From NCBI GenBank assembly GCA_039805725.1, contig JBDLTT010000051.1, forward strand, positions 1-64,000: a DNA stretch of 64,000 bases, written 5' to 3'. The translations under genes and the position numbers were made by a program. The stretch is from Fluviibacter sp039805725. GTDB lineage: Bacteria; Pseudomonadota; Gammaproteobacteria; Burkholderiales; Rhodocyclaceae. The stretch's first letter is position 1. Every line of letters starts with the position of its first letter. A model generated the notes under the pieces. It saw only the letters and a list, made by a program, of their open reading frames with translations. It had not been told where the DNA came from and did no database searches. This document shows positions 1 through 9,080 of the stretch, one piece after another.

Positions 1-1145
1 GTATAGATCGAGAGATCGGCACGCATCATCAGATAGTAGATGCCGGTCATCATCAGGATCGATAGGTTCTCGTTGAAATTCTGAACGGCGATCGAGTGAC
101 CCGCGCCCATCAGAATGTGGCCGCGGTGCTGGAGCAGGGCGTTCATCGGGACGACGAAGTAGCCGGAAAGATAGCCGATGATAATGAGCAGCGGGACAGC
201 GACCCAGAAGTCCGTGACGAAGTTCATGACCATGACCACAAAACCCATGGCGATCCCCATGGGAATCACGTTGACGGATTTACGCAAGGTAATCCGCTTG
301 GCGGCCATGATGGCACCGGCAGCCACGCCAATGGCAACGACCCCTTGCAGCATGGACGATTTCGACAGGTCGAGATTGAGGGAGACTTCCGCCCATTTGA
401 TCACGATGAATTGCAGCGTGGCGCCGGCCCCCCAGAACAGGGTCGTGACTGCCAGCGAGATCTGGCCAAGACGGTCGCGCCAGAGGAGTTTCAGACAGTG
501 GTTGAATTCGTGGAAGAGGAAGAACGGGTTCTTGCTCAGCGCCTTGTGGTCAACGCCCGTATCCGGTACATAGAGGTTGAAGATGGATGCCGTGACATAG
601 AGAACACCAATGATGCCAATGGTCATTTCGCCGACAGTATCAATACCGGTGTCGATGAGTGGCAGATCCAGGCTGAGGAGCGCCTGCGCGATATCCGGCT
701 TGATCAGCAGGCCGCCGACGAGAACGCCCGTGATGATGGCGCCGACGGTGAGTCCCTCGATCCAGCCATTGGCCACGACCAGAAGGCGCGCCGGTAGATA
801 CTCGGTAAGAATGCCGTATTTGGCCGGTGAGTAGGCGGCGGCACCCAGGCCAACCACGGCGTAGGCAATCAGCGGATTGACCGAGAAGAACATCATGGCG
901 CAGCCAACGATCTTGATCGCGTTACTGATGAACATGACGCGCCACTTGGGCATCGAGTCGGCAAACGCGCCGACGAACGCCGCCAGCACCACATAAGACA
1001 GGGTAAAGCTGGTCTTGAGGAGGGGTTCGTACTCCGAGGGGGCCTGCATTTCCCGGAGCGCGGCAATCGCGGCAATCAGTAAGGCATTGTCGGCTAGCGC
1101 AGAAAAGAACTGCGCCGCCATGATGATGTAAAACCCGAACGGCAT
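1..1145 (-). CDS. lplT: Lysophospholipid transporter LplT (MFS), 3' end outside window
   Basis: The minus strand is open from an ATG at 1143-1145 to the left edge of the window, about 381 codons with no stop. The protein starts MPFGFYIIMAAQFFSALADN and is a string of hydrophobic segments with an MFS-type loop (FADSMPKWR, near residue 62) and the motif YSPAKYGILTEYLP after the fourth segment. This matches LplT, the inner-membrane flippase that brings lysophospholipids (mainly lysophosphatidylethanolamine) back into the cytoplasm for reacylation. LplT is usually about 400-430 residues, so little is missing. It is divergent from alr with a gap of about 167 bases, an order common in betaproteobacteria. 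A GGCGAGAAA stretch about 11 bases upstream may be the ribosome site. Plus-strand open frames here are antisense shadows. Confidence 0.9.
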   Translation of the reverse strand, partial: MPFGFYIIMAAQFFSALADNALLIAAIAALREMQAPSEYEPLLKTSFTLSYVVLAAFVGAFADSMPKWRVMFISNAIKIVGCAMMFFSVNPLIAYAVVGLGAAAYSPAKYGILTEYLPARLLVVANGWIEGLTVGAIITGVLVGGLLIKPDIAQALLSLDLPLIDTGIDTVGEMTIGIIGVLYVTASIFNLYVPDTGVDHKALSKNPFFLFHEFNHCLKLLWRDRLGQISLAVTTLFWGAGATLQFIVIKWAEVSLNLDLSKSSMLQGVVAIGVAAGAIMAAKRITLRKSVNVIPMGIAMGFVVMVMNFVTDFWVAVPLLIIIGYLSGYFVVPMNALLQHRGHILMGAGHSIAVQNFNENLSILMMTGIYYLMMRADLSIY

Positions 1146-1275
1146 GCTTTTGCGTGTTTCTCGCCTGTAAAAATCAGTCCTTTTTATAGCATGAATCCCG
1201 TGACAAAAGATTGTGCGTTGCAATGCATCGCCGCCGCAGATGGATTTTGCTGCTAACCGATTGATTTAATTTGAT

Positions 1276-1305
1276 CAGACAGGTGCACGCCGCAACAGGT
1301 AAAAT
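1276..1305 (+). promoter_or_regulatory. Candidate alr promoter
   Basis: CAGACA (1276-1281) and TAAAAT (1300-1305) are separated by 18 bases and match sigma-70 boxes at 4/6 and 5/6. The -10 box ends only seven bases before the preferred alr ATG at 1313. The predicted transcript would therefore start at or next to the start codon. Inference only. Confidence 0.35.
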
Positions 1306-1312
1306 CGCGGTC

Positions 1313-2446
1313 ATGTCAGAAAACACCCCATTTTCCATCGGTGACCAGGGTCGACCGCTCGTGGCGCGGTTTTCCCGCCCGGCGCTCGTGCACAACGCCC
1401 GGCGCGCGAAACAGTTGCTCCCGCCAGGTGGCCAGGTGCTGGGGGTTATCAAAGCCGATGCCTATGGCCACGGCCTGCTGGACGCGGCGGCAATCCTGCG
1501 CGGCCAGGTCGATGGTTTTGCGGTGCTTGAGCTTGAAGCCGCGCGACAACTTCGCCGCCAGGGTTTCGATGAACCTATCCTGATGCTGGAGGGTTTTCAT
1601 TCGCCGGCTGAATTGAATGCGTTTGCTGCGTTGTCGTTGTCCACGATCATCCACCGGTTGGATCAGATTGATACCCTGGCGCAGGCAAACCTGCCGTCGC
1701 CGCTGCCGGTGTTTCTGAAGCTGAATACGGGTATGAACCGGTTAGGGATCCCGCTAAGCGAAGCCCGATCTGCCTATGAACGGCTGCGCGCCTTGTCCCA
1801 GGTGAGCGCGGTGACGGTGATGACCCATTTCGCCGACGCCGACAATGCGCGGGGCACCGCCTGGCAACTGGAACGTTTGCAGAACGCCTGGCCCGAAGCG
1901 ATGGCTTGCCGGACCTCGTTTGCCAATTCGGCCGCATTGCTCAATGGTCCGGCGGACCGTCATGTGCTGGGCGATGTCGTTCGCCCCGGCATCATGCTCT
2001 ACGGGGCTTCCCCCTGGGGCAGTGCCGTCGCGGGTAAAACGGCCGTCGATCTCGGCTTGCAACCCGTCATGACCTTGCAGAGCGAATTGATCGCCATTCA
2101 GGACATTCAGGCGGGCGAGCGCGTGGGTTACGGCGGTATCTTTACGGCGGATCGGCCCATGCGCATTGGCGTTGTCGCCTGCGGCTACGCCGATGGGTAT
2201 CCGCGTCATGCGACCCATCAGACGCCGATCCTGGTCGATGGCCAACGCACCACGTTGACCGGGCGCGTATCGATGGATCGCCTGTGTTGTGATGTGACGC
2301 ATATTCCAACGGCCAGTGTCGGGAGTGAGGTCATCCTCTGGGGTAATGGACTCCCCGCCGACGCGGTGGCTGATAGCGCCGGCACCATCGCCTATGAACT
2401 TTTCTGTGCCTTGGCCCCCCGCGTACCGCGCGTCTGGCTGGACTGA
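1313..2446 (+). CDS. alr: Alanine racemase
   Basis: A PLP-dependent racemase that makes D-alanine for peptidoglycan. The N-terminal TIM barrel carries the PLP lysine in VIKADAYGHG (Lys47 from this start). The C-terminal beta domain carries the catalytic tyrosine in ERVGYGGIF (Tyr273), followed by GYADGYPR. The length of 377 residues is normal for Alr/DadX. The frame is open upstream to a TTG at 1271, but the ATG at 1313 fits family length better. No Shine-Dalgarno is seen before it, and a TAAAAT box ends seven bases upstream, so a leaderless message is possible. The radA start follows eight bases after the stop, suggesting co-transcription. Which of the Alr or DadX roles it plays cannot be told from sequence. 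Confidence 0.95.
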   Translation: MSENTPFSIGDQGRPLVARFSRPALVHNARRAKQLLPPGGQVLGVIKADAYGHGLLDAAAILRGQVDGFAVLELEAARQLRRQGFDEPILMLEGFHSPAELNAFAALSLSTIIHRLDQIDTLAQANLPSPLPVFLKLNTGMNRLGIPLSEARSAYERLRALSQVSAVTVMTHFADADNARGTAWQLERLQNAWPEAMACRTSFANSAALLNGPADRHVLGDVVRPGIMLYGASPWGSAVAGKTAVDLGLQPVMTLQSELIAIQDIQAGERVGYGGIFTADRPMRIGVVACGYADGYPRHATHQTPILVDGQRTTLTGRVSMDRLCCDVTHIPTASVGSEVILWGNGLPADAVADSAGTIAYELFCALAPRVPRVWLD

Positions 2447-2454
2447 TCGACACC

Positions 2455-3816
2455 ATGGCGAAGGCAAAAACCCTCTACACCTGTACCGAGTGCGGCTCTA
2501 ATCAGCCCAAATGGCAGGGGCAATGTCCGGACTGCAACGCCTGGAACACCCTGGTCGAAACGGTTGCCGAAAGGACGGCTGCATCGACGCATCGCTTTGC
2601 CAGCCTGGCGCCGGTGAGTGGTGTGCAGTCATTGGGTAAGGTCGAAGCCCGTGAAGCGCCGCGCCTCAGTTCCGGCATCGATGAATTCGATCGCGTGCTG
2701 GGCGGCGGCCTGGTGTCGGGTGGCGTGGCACTGATCGGTGGCGACCCGGGGATTGGTAAGAGTACCTTGCTGTTGCAGTGTCTGGCAGCGGTATCGACCC
2801 GGGTACCCGTCCTTTATGTGAGCGGGGAAGAGTCTGCGGAACAGATTGCCCTGCGTGCGCAGCGTCTGGATGTGGATGCGCCGGATCTACCGCTTTATGC
2901 CGAAATTAATCTGGAAAAGATTCTGGCAACGCTGGAAGCACGGCAGCCGCGCGTGGCGGTGATCGATTCGATTCAGACGCTCTGGTCGGAAGCGCTGACC
3001 TCGGCCCCCGGCTCGGTGGCGCAGGTACGCGAGTGTGCCGCGCAGCTGACCCGCTTTGCCAAGCAGCACGCCATCACGCTGCTCTTTGTCGGTCATGTCA
3101 CCAAAGACGGCACGCTGGCCGGGCCACGCGTACTGGAGCATATTGTCGATACGGTGCTGTATTTCGAAGGTGACACGCATTCCAGCTTCCGTCTGGTACG
3201 CGCCTTCAAAAACCGTTTCGGGTCGGTCAACGAACTCGGTGTGTTCGCGATGACGGAGAAGGGCTTGAAGGCGGTGTCGAATCCGTCAGCGCTGTTCCTG
3301 TCGCGGCATCCGGAGCCGGTGCCCGGTTCGTCGATCGTGGTGACCCAGGAAGGCTCGCGCCCGCTACTGGTGGAAGTTCAGGCGCTGGTCGATCAGGCAT
3401 TGGGCAACCCGCGTCGTTTGACCGTGGGTCTGGAATCGCAACGGCTGTCGATGCTGCTGGCCGTGCTGCATCGTCACGTCGGGATTCATTGCGCCGACCA
3501 GGATGTGTACGTCAACGCCGTCGGCGGTGTGCGTATCAATGAACCCGCGGCGGATCTGGCCGTGATTCTGTCAATCCTGTCGTCGTTCAGGAATAAACCC
3601 CTGGATCAGAAACTCTGTGTTTTTGGCGAGGTTGGCCTAACCGGCGAACTGCGCCCGTCGCCGCGCGGCCAGGAACGCTTGAAGGAGGCGGCCAAGCTGG
3701 GCTTTACCCACGCCTTGATTCCGGCGGCCAATGCCCCCAAATCGGCGATTCCGGGTTTGACAGTCATTGCCGTACGCCGGCTGGACGAAGCCGTTGAACG
3801 CGCCTTCGCACTCTGA
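2455..3816 (+). CDS. radA: DNA repair protein RadA (Sms)
   Basis: RadA is a hexameric DnaB-like helicase/recombinase helper that drives branch migration during recombinational repair. The 453 residues show the full layout: an N-terminal C4 zinc finger (Cys10, Cys13, Cys24, Cys27), a RecA-like ATPase with Walker A GDPGIGKST (residues 96-104) and Walker B AVIDSIQTL, the RadA-specific KNRFG motif near residue 252, and a C-terminal Lon-like domain (FGEVGLTGELRP) without the protease dyad. It starts eight bases after alr with no obvious Shine-Dalgarno, so translation may be coupled to alr. Together with umuDC, recO, uvrC and uvrB it makes this window rich in DNA repair genes. Confidence 0.97.
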   Translation: MAKAKTLYTCTECGSNQPKWQGQCPDCNAWNTLVETVAERTAASTHRFASLAPVSGVQSLGKVEAREAPRLSSGIDEFDRVLGGGLVSGGVALIGGDPGIGKSTLLLQCLAAVSTRVPVLYVSGEESAEQIALRAQRLDVDAPDLPLYAEINLEKILATLEARQPRVAVIDSIQTLWSEALTSAPGSVAQVRECAAQLTRFAKQHAITLLFVGHVTKDGTLAGPRVLEHIVDTVLYFEGDTHSSFRLVRAFKNRFGSVNELGVFAMTEKGLKAVSNPSALFLSRHPEPVPGSSIVVTQEGSRPLLVEVQALVDQALGNPRRLTVGLESQRLSMLLAVLHRHVGIHCADQDVYVNAVGGVRINEPAADLAVILSILSSFRNKPLDQKLCVFGEVGLTGELRPSPRGQERLKEAAKLGFTHALIPAANAPKSAIPGLTVIAVRRLDEAVERAFAL

Positions 3817-3831
3817 GATTCGGAAATACAC

Positions 3832-6054
3832 ATGCCCATTGATTTTTCGGCGCCACCGAAACCGCTCTTCAGCTACCGCAAGTACTGGGCGCATCGTTTC
3901 GGGCCGGCACCCTTTCTCCCCATGTCCCGCGCCGAAATGGATCAGCTGGGCTGGGACGAGTGCGACATTATTCTGGTCACCGGTGACGCCTATATCGACC
4001 ACCCGAGTTTCGGCATGGCGCTCGTGGGGCGACTGCTGGAAGCACAGGGTTTCCGCGTAGGCATCATCAGTCAACCGGATTGGCATTCGGCAGAAGACTT
4101 CCGGCGCCTGGGCAAGCCGAAGCTGTTCTACGGCATTACCGCCGGCAATATGGATTCGATGGTCAACCGCTACACCTCTGACCGCAAGATCCGATCCGAC
4201 GATGCCTATACGCCGAACGGCGAACCGAACAAACGACCGGATCGTGCCGTGGTGGTATACAGCCAGCGCGCGCGCGAGGCCTATCCCGATTCCACCGTGA
4301 TTATCGGTTCCATCGAAGCCAGCCTGCGCCGCATCGCCCATTACGATTATTGGTCGGACAAGGTGCGCCGTTCGGTGCTGCCGGACAGCAAGGCCGATCT
4401 ATTGCTTTTTGGTAATGCGGAGCGGGCGCTGGTCGACGTCGCGCATCGCCTGGCCCGTGGCGAAACAGCCAGTCAGATTCGCGACGTTCGCGGCACGGCC
4501 TTCATGACCGCCAGAGACTGGTTGCCCGGAGATGACTGGCAGGTGGTTGACTCGACGCAGATCGATCGTCCGGGCCGCATCGAACCGCATGTGGATCCCT
4601 ATGCGATGGAAAGCGTCAGTAAACCGGCCGCCGCCGGGGAGGGTGCGCAGCCCGTGCAGATCATCCCGCGCAAGGATGCCATCGCGGCGCATCGCAAGAC
4701 CCGTCAGCACACGGTCATTCGTTTGCCGTCCTATGAACAGGTGCAGAATGACCCCGTCCTCTACGCGCATACCTCGCGCGTCTTTCATCTGGAGTCGAAT
4801 CCGGGCAATGCCCGGCCGATGGTGCAGGGCCACGGCGAACGCAATGTCTGGCTGAACCCGCCGCCATTACCTCTGAGCACTCAGGAAATGGATGCGGTCT
4901 TCGATTTGCCCTATGCCCGTGCACCGCACCCCGCCTATGGCGACGCCAAAATTCCGGCCTGGGAGATGATCCGTTTTTCGGTCAATATCATGCGCGGCTG
5001 TTTCGGTGGCTGTACCTTCTGCTCGATTACCGAGCACGAAGGGCGCATCATCCAGAGCCGCTCCGAGGATTCGATCCTGCGCGAGATCGAGGCAATTCGC
5101 GACAAGACACCCGGCTTTACCGGGATTATTTCCGACCTCGGCGGCCCAACGGCCAACATGTACCGGTTGGCCTGCAAGGATCCGAAGATCGAATCTTCGT
5201 GCCGCAAACTTTCGTGCGTGTTCCCGGATATCTGCGACAACCTCAATACGGATCATGGCCCGTTGATCCAGCTGTATCGGAAGGCGCGTGCATTACCCGG
5301 CATCAAGAAGATCCTGATCGGTTCCGGCCTGCGTTATGACCTCGCCGTGCGCTCGCCGGAATACATCAAGGAACTGGTGACGCATCACGTCGGTGGCTAT
5401 CTGAAGATCGCACCGGAGCACACCGAGGCCGGACCGTTGTCGAAAATGATGAAGCCCGGCATCGGTGCCTATGAGCGCTTCAAGCAGCTGTTCGAGGCGG
5501 CATCGCGTGCCGCCGGCAAGGAGCAGTATCTGATTCCGTATTTCATTGCGGCACACCCGGGCACCCGCGATGAAGACATGCTGAATCTGTCGCTCTGGCT
5601 CAAGCGCAATAACTTCCGTCTTGATCAGGTGCAGACCTTCCTGCCGACGCCGATGGCGCTGGCGACCACGATGTACCACACCCGGAAGAACCCGTTACGC
5701 GGCTTGAAGGGTGGGGGAGAGAACGTCGACGTAATCCGAGAGGGACGTCGTCGTCGGCTGCATAAGGCGTTCTTGCGCTATCACGACCCGGCCAATTGGC
5801 CGATGCTGCGTGACGCACTGAATGCGATGGGGCGCGCCGATCTGATCGGCAACGGCAAAAAACAACTGATTCCGGCCTGGCAACCCAAGGGGTTTGAAAA
5901 CGGTCGCGGCCGGTCTGAACCGCGCACGGCACGAGATCACGTACACGCGCCAACGCGTCAATCGGTCTCACCAGCGCGCAAGTCGGGGGCGGCAGCCCGT
6001 CGGCCGACCGCTCGCACAGCGGTGCCGGCAGGTCATCGCTCAACCAAGCGTTAA
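3832..6054 (+). CDS. ygiQ: YgiQ family radical SAM protein
   Basis: A 740-residue member of the UPF0313/YgiQ radical SAM family, whose reaction is unknown. The 4Fe-4S motif CFGGCTFC (Cys390, Cys394, Cys397) follows the family-specific MRG. The N-terminal half (FLPMSRAEMDQLGWDECDIILVTGD) and the block LPGIKKILIGSGLRYDLA are also typical of YgiQ. The last 60 or so residues are rich in Arg, Ala, Pro and Thr and look disordered; such tails are common but variable in the family. It begins 15 bases after radA behind CGGAAA and is probably in the same transcript. Its stop overlaps the mscL stop on the other strand by four bases, with no terminator between them. Confidence 0.93.
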   Translation: MPIDFSAPPKPLFSYRKYWAHRFGPAPFLPMSRAEMDQLGWDECDIILVTGDAYIDHPSFGMALVGRLLEAQGFRVGIISQPDWHSAEDFRRLGKPKLFYGITAGNMDSMVNRYTSDRKIRSDDAYTPNGEPNKRPDRAVVVYSQRAREAYPDSTVIIGSIEASLRRIAHYDYWSDKVRRSVLPDSKADLLLFGNAERALVDVAHRLARGETASQIRDVRGTAFMTARDWLPGDDWQVVDSTQIDRPGRIEPHVDPYAMESVSKPAAAGEGAQPVQIIPRKDAIAAHRKTRQHTVIRLPSYEQVQNDPVLYAHTSRVFHLESNPGNARPMVQGHGERNVWLNPPPLPLSTQEMDAVFDLPYARAPHPAYGDAKIPAWEMIRFSVNIMRGCFGGCTFCSITEHEGRIIQSRSEDSILREIEAIRDKTPGFTGIISDLGGPTANMYRLACKDPKIESSCRKLSCVFPDICDNLNTDHGPLIQLYRKARALPGIKKILIGSGLRYDLAVRSPEYIKELVTHHVGGYLKIAPEHTEAGPLSKMMKPGIGAYERFKQLFEAASRAAGKEQYLIPYFIAAHPGTRDEDMLNLSLWLKRNNFRLDQVQTFLPTPMALATTMYHTRKNPLRGLKGGGENVDVIREGRRRRLHKAFLRYHDPANWPMLRDALNAMGRADLIGNGKKQLIPAWQPKGFENGRGRSEPRTARDHVHAPTRQSVSPARKSGAAARRPTARTAVPAGHRSTKR

Positions 6055-6503
6055 TTCAACGTTGAGGTGCAGGCCGGACAACGTTTGGCTGCCGCTGGAA
6101 TCTGCGTACAGCACTCGGGGCAGGCCTTGGTGCTCGGCGCCGCCTCCTCTTTGGGGATGAGTCGGTCGGCGGCTTTGTTATACGCCTTGACGACCCAGTA
6201 GACGGCGAAGGCGATGATGAAGAAACTGACCATCGCATTGACGAATAAGCCATAGTTGAGGGTGACAGCACCGGCGGCCTTGGCGGCGGCCGGGGTCGCA
6301 TACGGACCGGCGACCGTCCCCTCTTTGAGAACGACGAAGAGGCTGGAGAAGTCGAGGCCGCCCATCAGAAAACCGATCGGCGGCATGATGACGTCATTGA
6401 CCAGGCTGCTGACGATGGTGCCGAAAGCCGCACCGATGACGATACCGACGGCCATGTCGACGGCGTTGCCGCGGATGGCGAACTTGAGAAAATCCTTGAT
6501 CAT
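6051..6503 (-). CDS. mscL: Large-conductance mechanosensitive channel MscL with zinc-ribbon tail
   Basis: The pore-forming MscL subunit, a pentameric inner-membrane safety valve opened by membrane tension under osmotic downshock. The start chosen (MIKDFLKFAIRGNAVDMAVG) is the fifth codon of the longer frame beginning at 6515, because GGAGAAG lies at the right distance before it. TM1 covers about residues 15-45 with the usual AVGIVIGAAFG gate glycines, the periplasmic loop is rich in Ala and Gly, and TM2 is near residues 83-108. Most MscL proteins end in a short charged helix (about 136 residues in E. coli). Here the tail continues with CPEC and CPAC pairs, a likely C4 zinc ribbon. It is divergent from the haemoglobin gene. 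Confidence 0.95.
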   Translation of the reverse strand: MIKDFLKFAIRGNAVDMAVGIVIGAAFGTIVSSLVNDVIMPPIGFLMGGLDFSSLFVVLKEGTVAGPYATPAAAKAAGAVTLNYGLFVNAMVSFFIIAFAVYWVVKAYNKAADRLIPKEEAAPSTKACPECCTQIPAAAKRCPACTSTLN

Positions 6504-6577
6504 GTACTTCTCCATAAACGGGGCCGCGCCAGTAGAATAGCCGGTTTGTAGTTACCGAATCATACAAAGGAAACGCC

Positions 6578-6976
6578 ATGGTTGTCCCGCGTGTCGATCA
6601 GACTTATTACGAACTCCTCGGCGGCGAGACCGGCGTGCGCCAGCTGGTGGATGACTTCTATGATCTGATGACGCTCGACGAACGCTTTGCCGGAATTCGT
6701 GTCATGCACCCGCAGGATATGAGCACCTCCCGCGACAAGCTTTTCTGGTTTTTGTCCGGCTGGCTGGGTGGGCCACCGCTGTTTGAAGAGAAATTCGGCC
6801 ATCCGCGCCTGCGTGCCCGTCATTTACCCTTTGCCATCGGTATCGCCGAGCGGGATCAGTGGATGACCTGTATGACCGAATGCCTGGAAAAGGCACCGGT
6901 GTCGGAGCCGACCCGCCGGGCACTGATCGAGGCGCTGTTTAAAACCGCCGACTGGATGCGCAATAAGGACGTTTGA
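6578..6976 (+). CDS. Group II truncated haemoglobin
   Basis: A 132-residue 2/2 globin of the group II (TrHbO, GlbO-like) class. Visible marks are TyrB10 (Tyr28 in DDFYDLM), the FLSGWLGGPPLF block, GHPRLRARH with the proximal haem His82, and the group II Trp at G8 (Trp95 in DQWMTCM). Family members bind O2 and NO and are linked to oxygen chemistry or oxidative and nitrosative stress; the exact job is not shown here. An AAGGAAA ribosome site precedes the ATG, and a TAGAAT -10-like box sits at 6533-6538. It is followed by a 156-base gap holding the typA promoter, so it is probably a single-gene unit. Confidence 0.93.
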   Translation: MVVPRVDQTYYELLGGETGVRQLVDDFYDLMTLDERFAGIRVMHPQDMSTSRDKLFWFLSGWLGGPPLFEEKFGHPRLRARHLPFAIGIAERDQWMTCMTECLEKAPVSEPTRRALIEALFKTADWMRNKDV

Positions 6977-7039
6977 GGGGGTATCACGGTCTGGTCAAGT
7001 CTGGCGCCGATTCCCAAGCGCCTGAAAACTATCGATTTC

Positions 7040-7048
7040 TGCTATAAT
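7040..7048 (+). promoter_or_regulatory. Extended -10 promoter element of typA
   Basis: TGC-TATAAT: TG at 7040-7041, one base, then a perfect TATAAT at 7043-7048. This is an extended -10 that needs little -35 contact; only a weak CTGAAA lies 15 bases further up. The predicted start near 7055 gives typA a leader of about 78 nt. Confidence 0.6.
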
Positions 7049-7132
7049 TGAAAGCTTGTTTTGACCTGTTGCATCGCATCAATATGCGGTGAGAGGTTAC
7101 CTCCGCTTTCACACATTCCCGGTTGAGTACAC

Positions 7133-8983
7133 ATGTCCGCACGCCCGATTCGTAACATTGCCATCATCGCCCACGTTGACCACGGTAAAACCACCCTGGT
7201 CGACCAGCTTTTGCGCCAATCCGGCACCTTTGCCGCCCACCAGCAGGTGGACGAGCGCGTGATGGACTCGAATGACCTGGAAAAAGAGCGCGGCATTACG
7301 ATTCTGTCGAAAAATACGGCCGTCGAATACAACGGGATCCACATCAACATCGTCGATACTCCCGGTCACGCCGACTTCGGTGGTGAAGTCGAACGCGTGC
7401 TGGGTATGGTCGATGGCGTGGTGCTGCTGGTCGACGCCGTCGAAGGCCCGATGCCGCAAACCCGTTTTGTGACCAAGAAGGCGCTGGCGCTGGGTCTGCG
7501 CCCGATCGTGCTGGTCAACAAGGTCGACCGTGACGGCGCCGATCCCGACAATGCCGTGAACCTGACGTTTGACCTGTTCGATAAGCTGGGCGCGACCGAT
7601 GAGCAGCTGGACTTCCCGATCGTCTACGCCTCGGGTCTGAACGGCTGGGCCGCGATGTCGCTGGATGCGCCACGTGAAGACATGAAGCCGCTGTTCGACA
7701 CCGTGTTGTCGCATGTGCCGGCACCCGATGCCGACGTGGACGCACCGCTGCAGTTGCAGATTTCGGCGCTGGATTATTCGTCGTACGTTGGTCGTATTGG
7801 CGTGGGCAAAATTATCCGTGGTCGGGTCAAGACCGGTCAGAACGTGATGGTGATGTTCGGGACCGACGAAGAAGCCGCCGAACATGATCGTCAACCGATC
7901 AAGGCCAAGATCGGCCAGGTATTCGGTTACAAGGGACTGAACAAGGTCGAGATGGATGAAGGCCAGGCCGGCGATATCGTGCAGATTACCGGGATCGAAG
8001 ATCTGGTGCTGGGCTGTACCGTCACCGATCCGGATCAACCAGAATCGCTGCCGCTGCTCAAGATCGATGAACCGACGTTGTCGATGCAGTTCATGGTCAA
8101 TACCAGCCCGCTGGCCGGTACCGAAGGTAAGTTCGTCACCAGCCGCCAGCTGCGTGACCGACTGCACAAGGAACTGCTGACCAACATGGCGTTGCGCGTG
8201 CACGATACCGCCAACGGCGACATCTTCGATGTGGCCGGTCGTGGCGAACTGCATCTGGGCATTCTGCTCGAGAACATGCGCCGCGAAGGTTACGAAATGG
8301 CCGTGGGCCGGCCGCGCGTGGTGAAACGCATCATCAATGGCGTTGAGTGCGAGCCCTACGAAATGCTGACCGTGGATGTGGAAGAAGAACACCAGGGCGG
8401 CGTGATGGAAAGCCTCGGCCTGCGCAAGGGCGAGATGCTCGACATGGTGCCGGATGGCCGTGGTCGTGTCCGGATCGAATACAAGATTCCGGCGCGTGGT
8501 CTGATCGGTTTCCAGGGCGAATTCATGAACCTGACCCGTGGTAATGGTCTGATGAGCCACGTGTTCGACGAATACGCGCCGGTGAAAGAGGGCGGTGTTG
8601 CCGAACGTCGTAACGGCGTGCTGATTTCCCAGGACGATGGCGAAGCTGTCGCCTACGCGCTTTGGAAGTTGCAGGACCGCGGCCGTATGTTCGTGAACCC
8701 GGGTGAGAAGCTGTACGAAGGCATGATCATCGGCATCCACAGTCGGGAAAATGATCTGGTCGTTAACCCGATCAAAGGCAAGCAGCTGACTAACGTGCGT
8801 GCCTCGGGTACCGATGAAGCGGTGCGTCTGGTGCCACCGATCCAGCTATCGCTGGAAGGCGCCATCGAATTCATCGCCGATGATGAACTCGTTGAGCTAA
8901 CACCGAAGTCGATCCGTCTGCGCAAGCGTTACCTCAAGGAACACGAGCGCAAGAAAGCCTCGCGCGAAACGACCGCGGCCTAA
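7133..8983 (+). CDS. typA: Ribosome-binding GTPase TypA/BipA
   Basis: A translational GTPase of the EF-G/LepA superfamily that binds the 70S ribosome and helps 50S assembly and growth under stress such as cold. The G domain shows AHVDHGKTTLVD (residues 11-22), DTPGHADFGGEVERVLG and the NKVD specificity motif. These are followed by domains II, III and V and the BipA-specific C-terminal domain (GLIGFQGEFMNLTRGNG, then NVRASGTDEAVRL). The 616 residues are close to the usual 605-610. It is monocistronic: an extended -10 promoter lies upstream and a strong terminator shared with efp lies downstream. The long minus-strand frame opposite (7109-8740) reads as low-complexity His-rich sequence and is not a gene. 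Confidence 0.97.
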   Translation: MSARPIRNIAIIAHVDHGKTTLVDQLLRQSGTFAAHQQVDERVMDSNDLEKERGITILSKNTAVEYNGIHINIVDTPGHADFGGEVERVLGMVDGVVLLVDAVEGPMPQTRFVTKKALALGLRPIVLVNKVDRDGADPDNAVNLTFDLFDKLGATDEQLDFPIVYASGLNGWAAMSLDAPREDMKPLFDTVLSHVPAPDADVDAPLQLQISALDYSSYVGRIGVGKIIRGRVKTGQNVMVMFGTDEEAAEHDRQPIKAKIGQVFGYKGLNKVEMDEGQAGDIVQITGIEDLVLGCTVTDPDQPESLPLLKIDEPTLSMQFMVNTSPLAGTEGKFVTSRQLRDRLHKELLTNMALRVHDTANGDIFDVAGRGELHLGILLENMRREGYEMAVGRPRVVKRIINGVECEPYEMLTVDVEEEHQGGVMESLGLRKGEMLDMVPDGRGRVRIEYKIPARGLIGFQGEFMNLTRGNGLMSHVFDEYAPVKEGGVAERRNGVLISQDDGEAVAYALWKLQDRGRMFVNPGEKLYEGMIIGIHSRENDLVVNPIKGKQLTNVRASGTDEAVRLVPPIQLSLEGAIEFIADDELVELTPKSIRLRKRYLKEHERKKASRETTAA

Positions 8984-9036
8984 AGCGGTTCGGTGGTGCG
9001 CTTCTGAGCCCTTGGGCTGTTCGGAGCGCCGACAAC

Positions 9037-9062
9037 AAAAACCCGCCGATTGGCGGGTTTTT
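9037..9062. terminator. Bidirectional terminator between typA and efp
   Basis: An AACCCGCC / GGCGGGTT stem with a GATT loop, flanked by A-tracts on the left and T-tracts on the right. It can end transcription on both strands between the convergent typA and efp. Confidence 0.9.
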
Positions 9063-9080
9063 TTGTTGGGCTCGGGTGAA

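Noticed and set aside
96..834. Plus-strand open frames (up to 233 codons) at the left end
   Set aside because: They lie opposite lplT, which has clear transporter homology; their translations are low-complexity charged sequence.
7109..8740. 543-codon minus-strand frame opposite typA
   Set aside because: His/Val/Asp-rich shadow of the typA codon pattern with no motif and no ribosome site; typA is certain.
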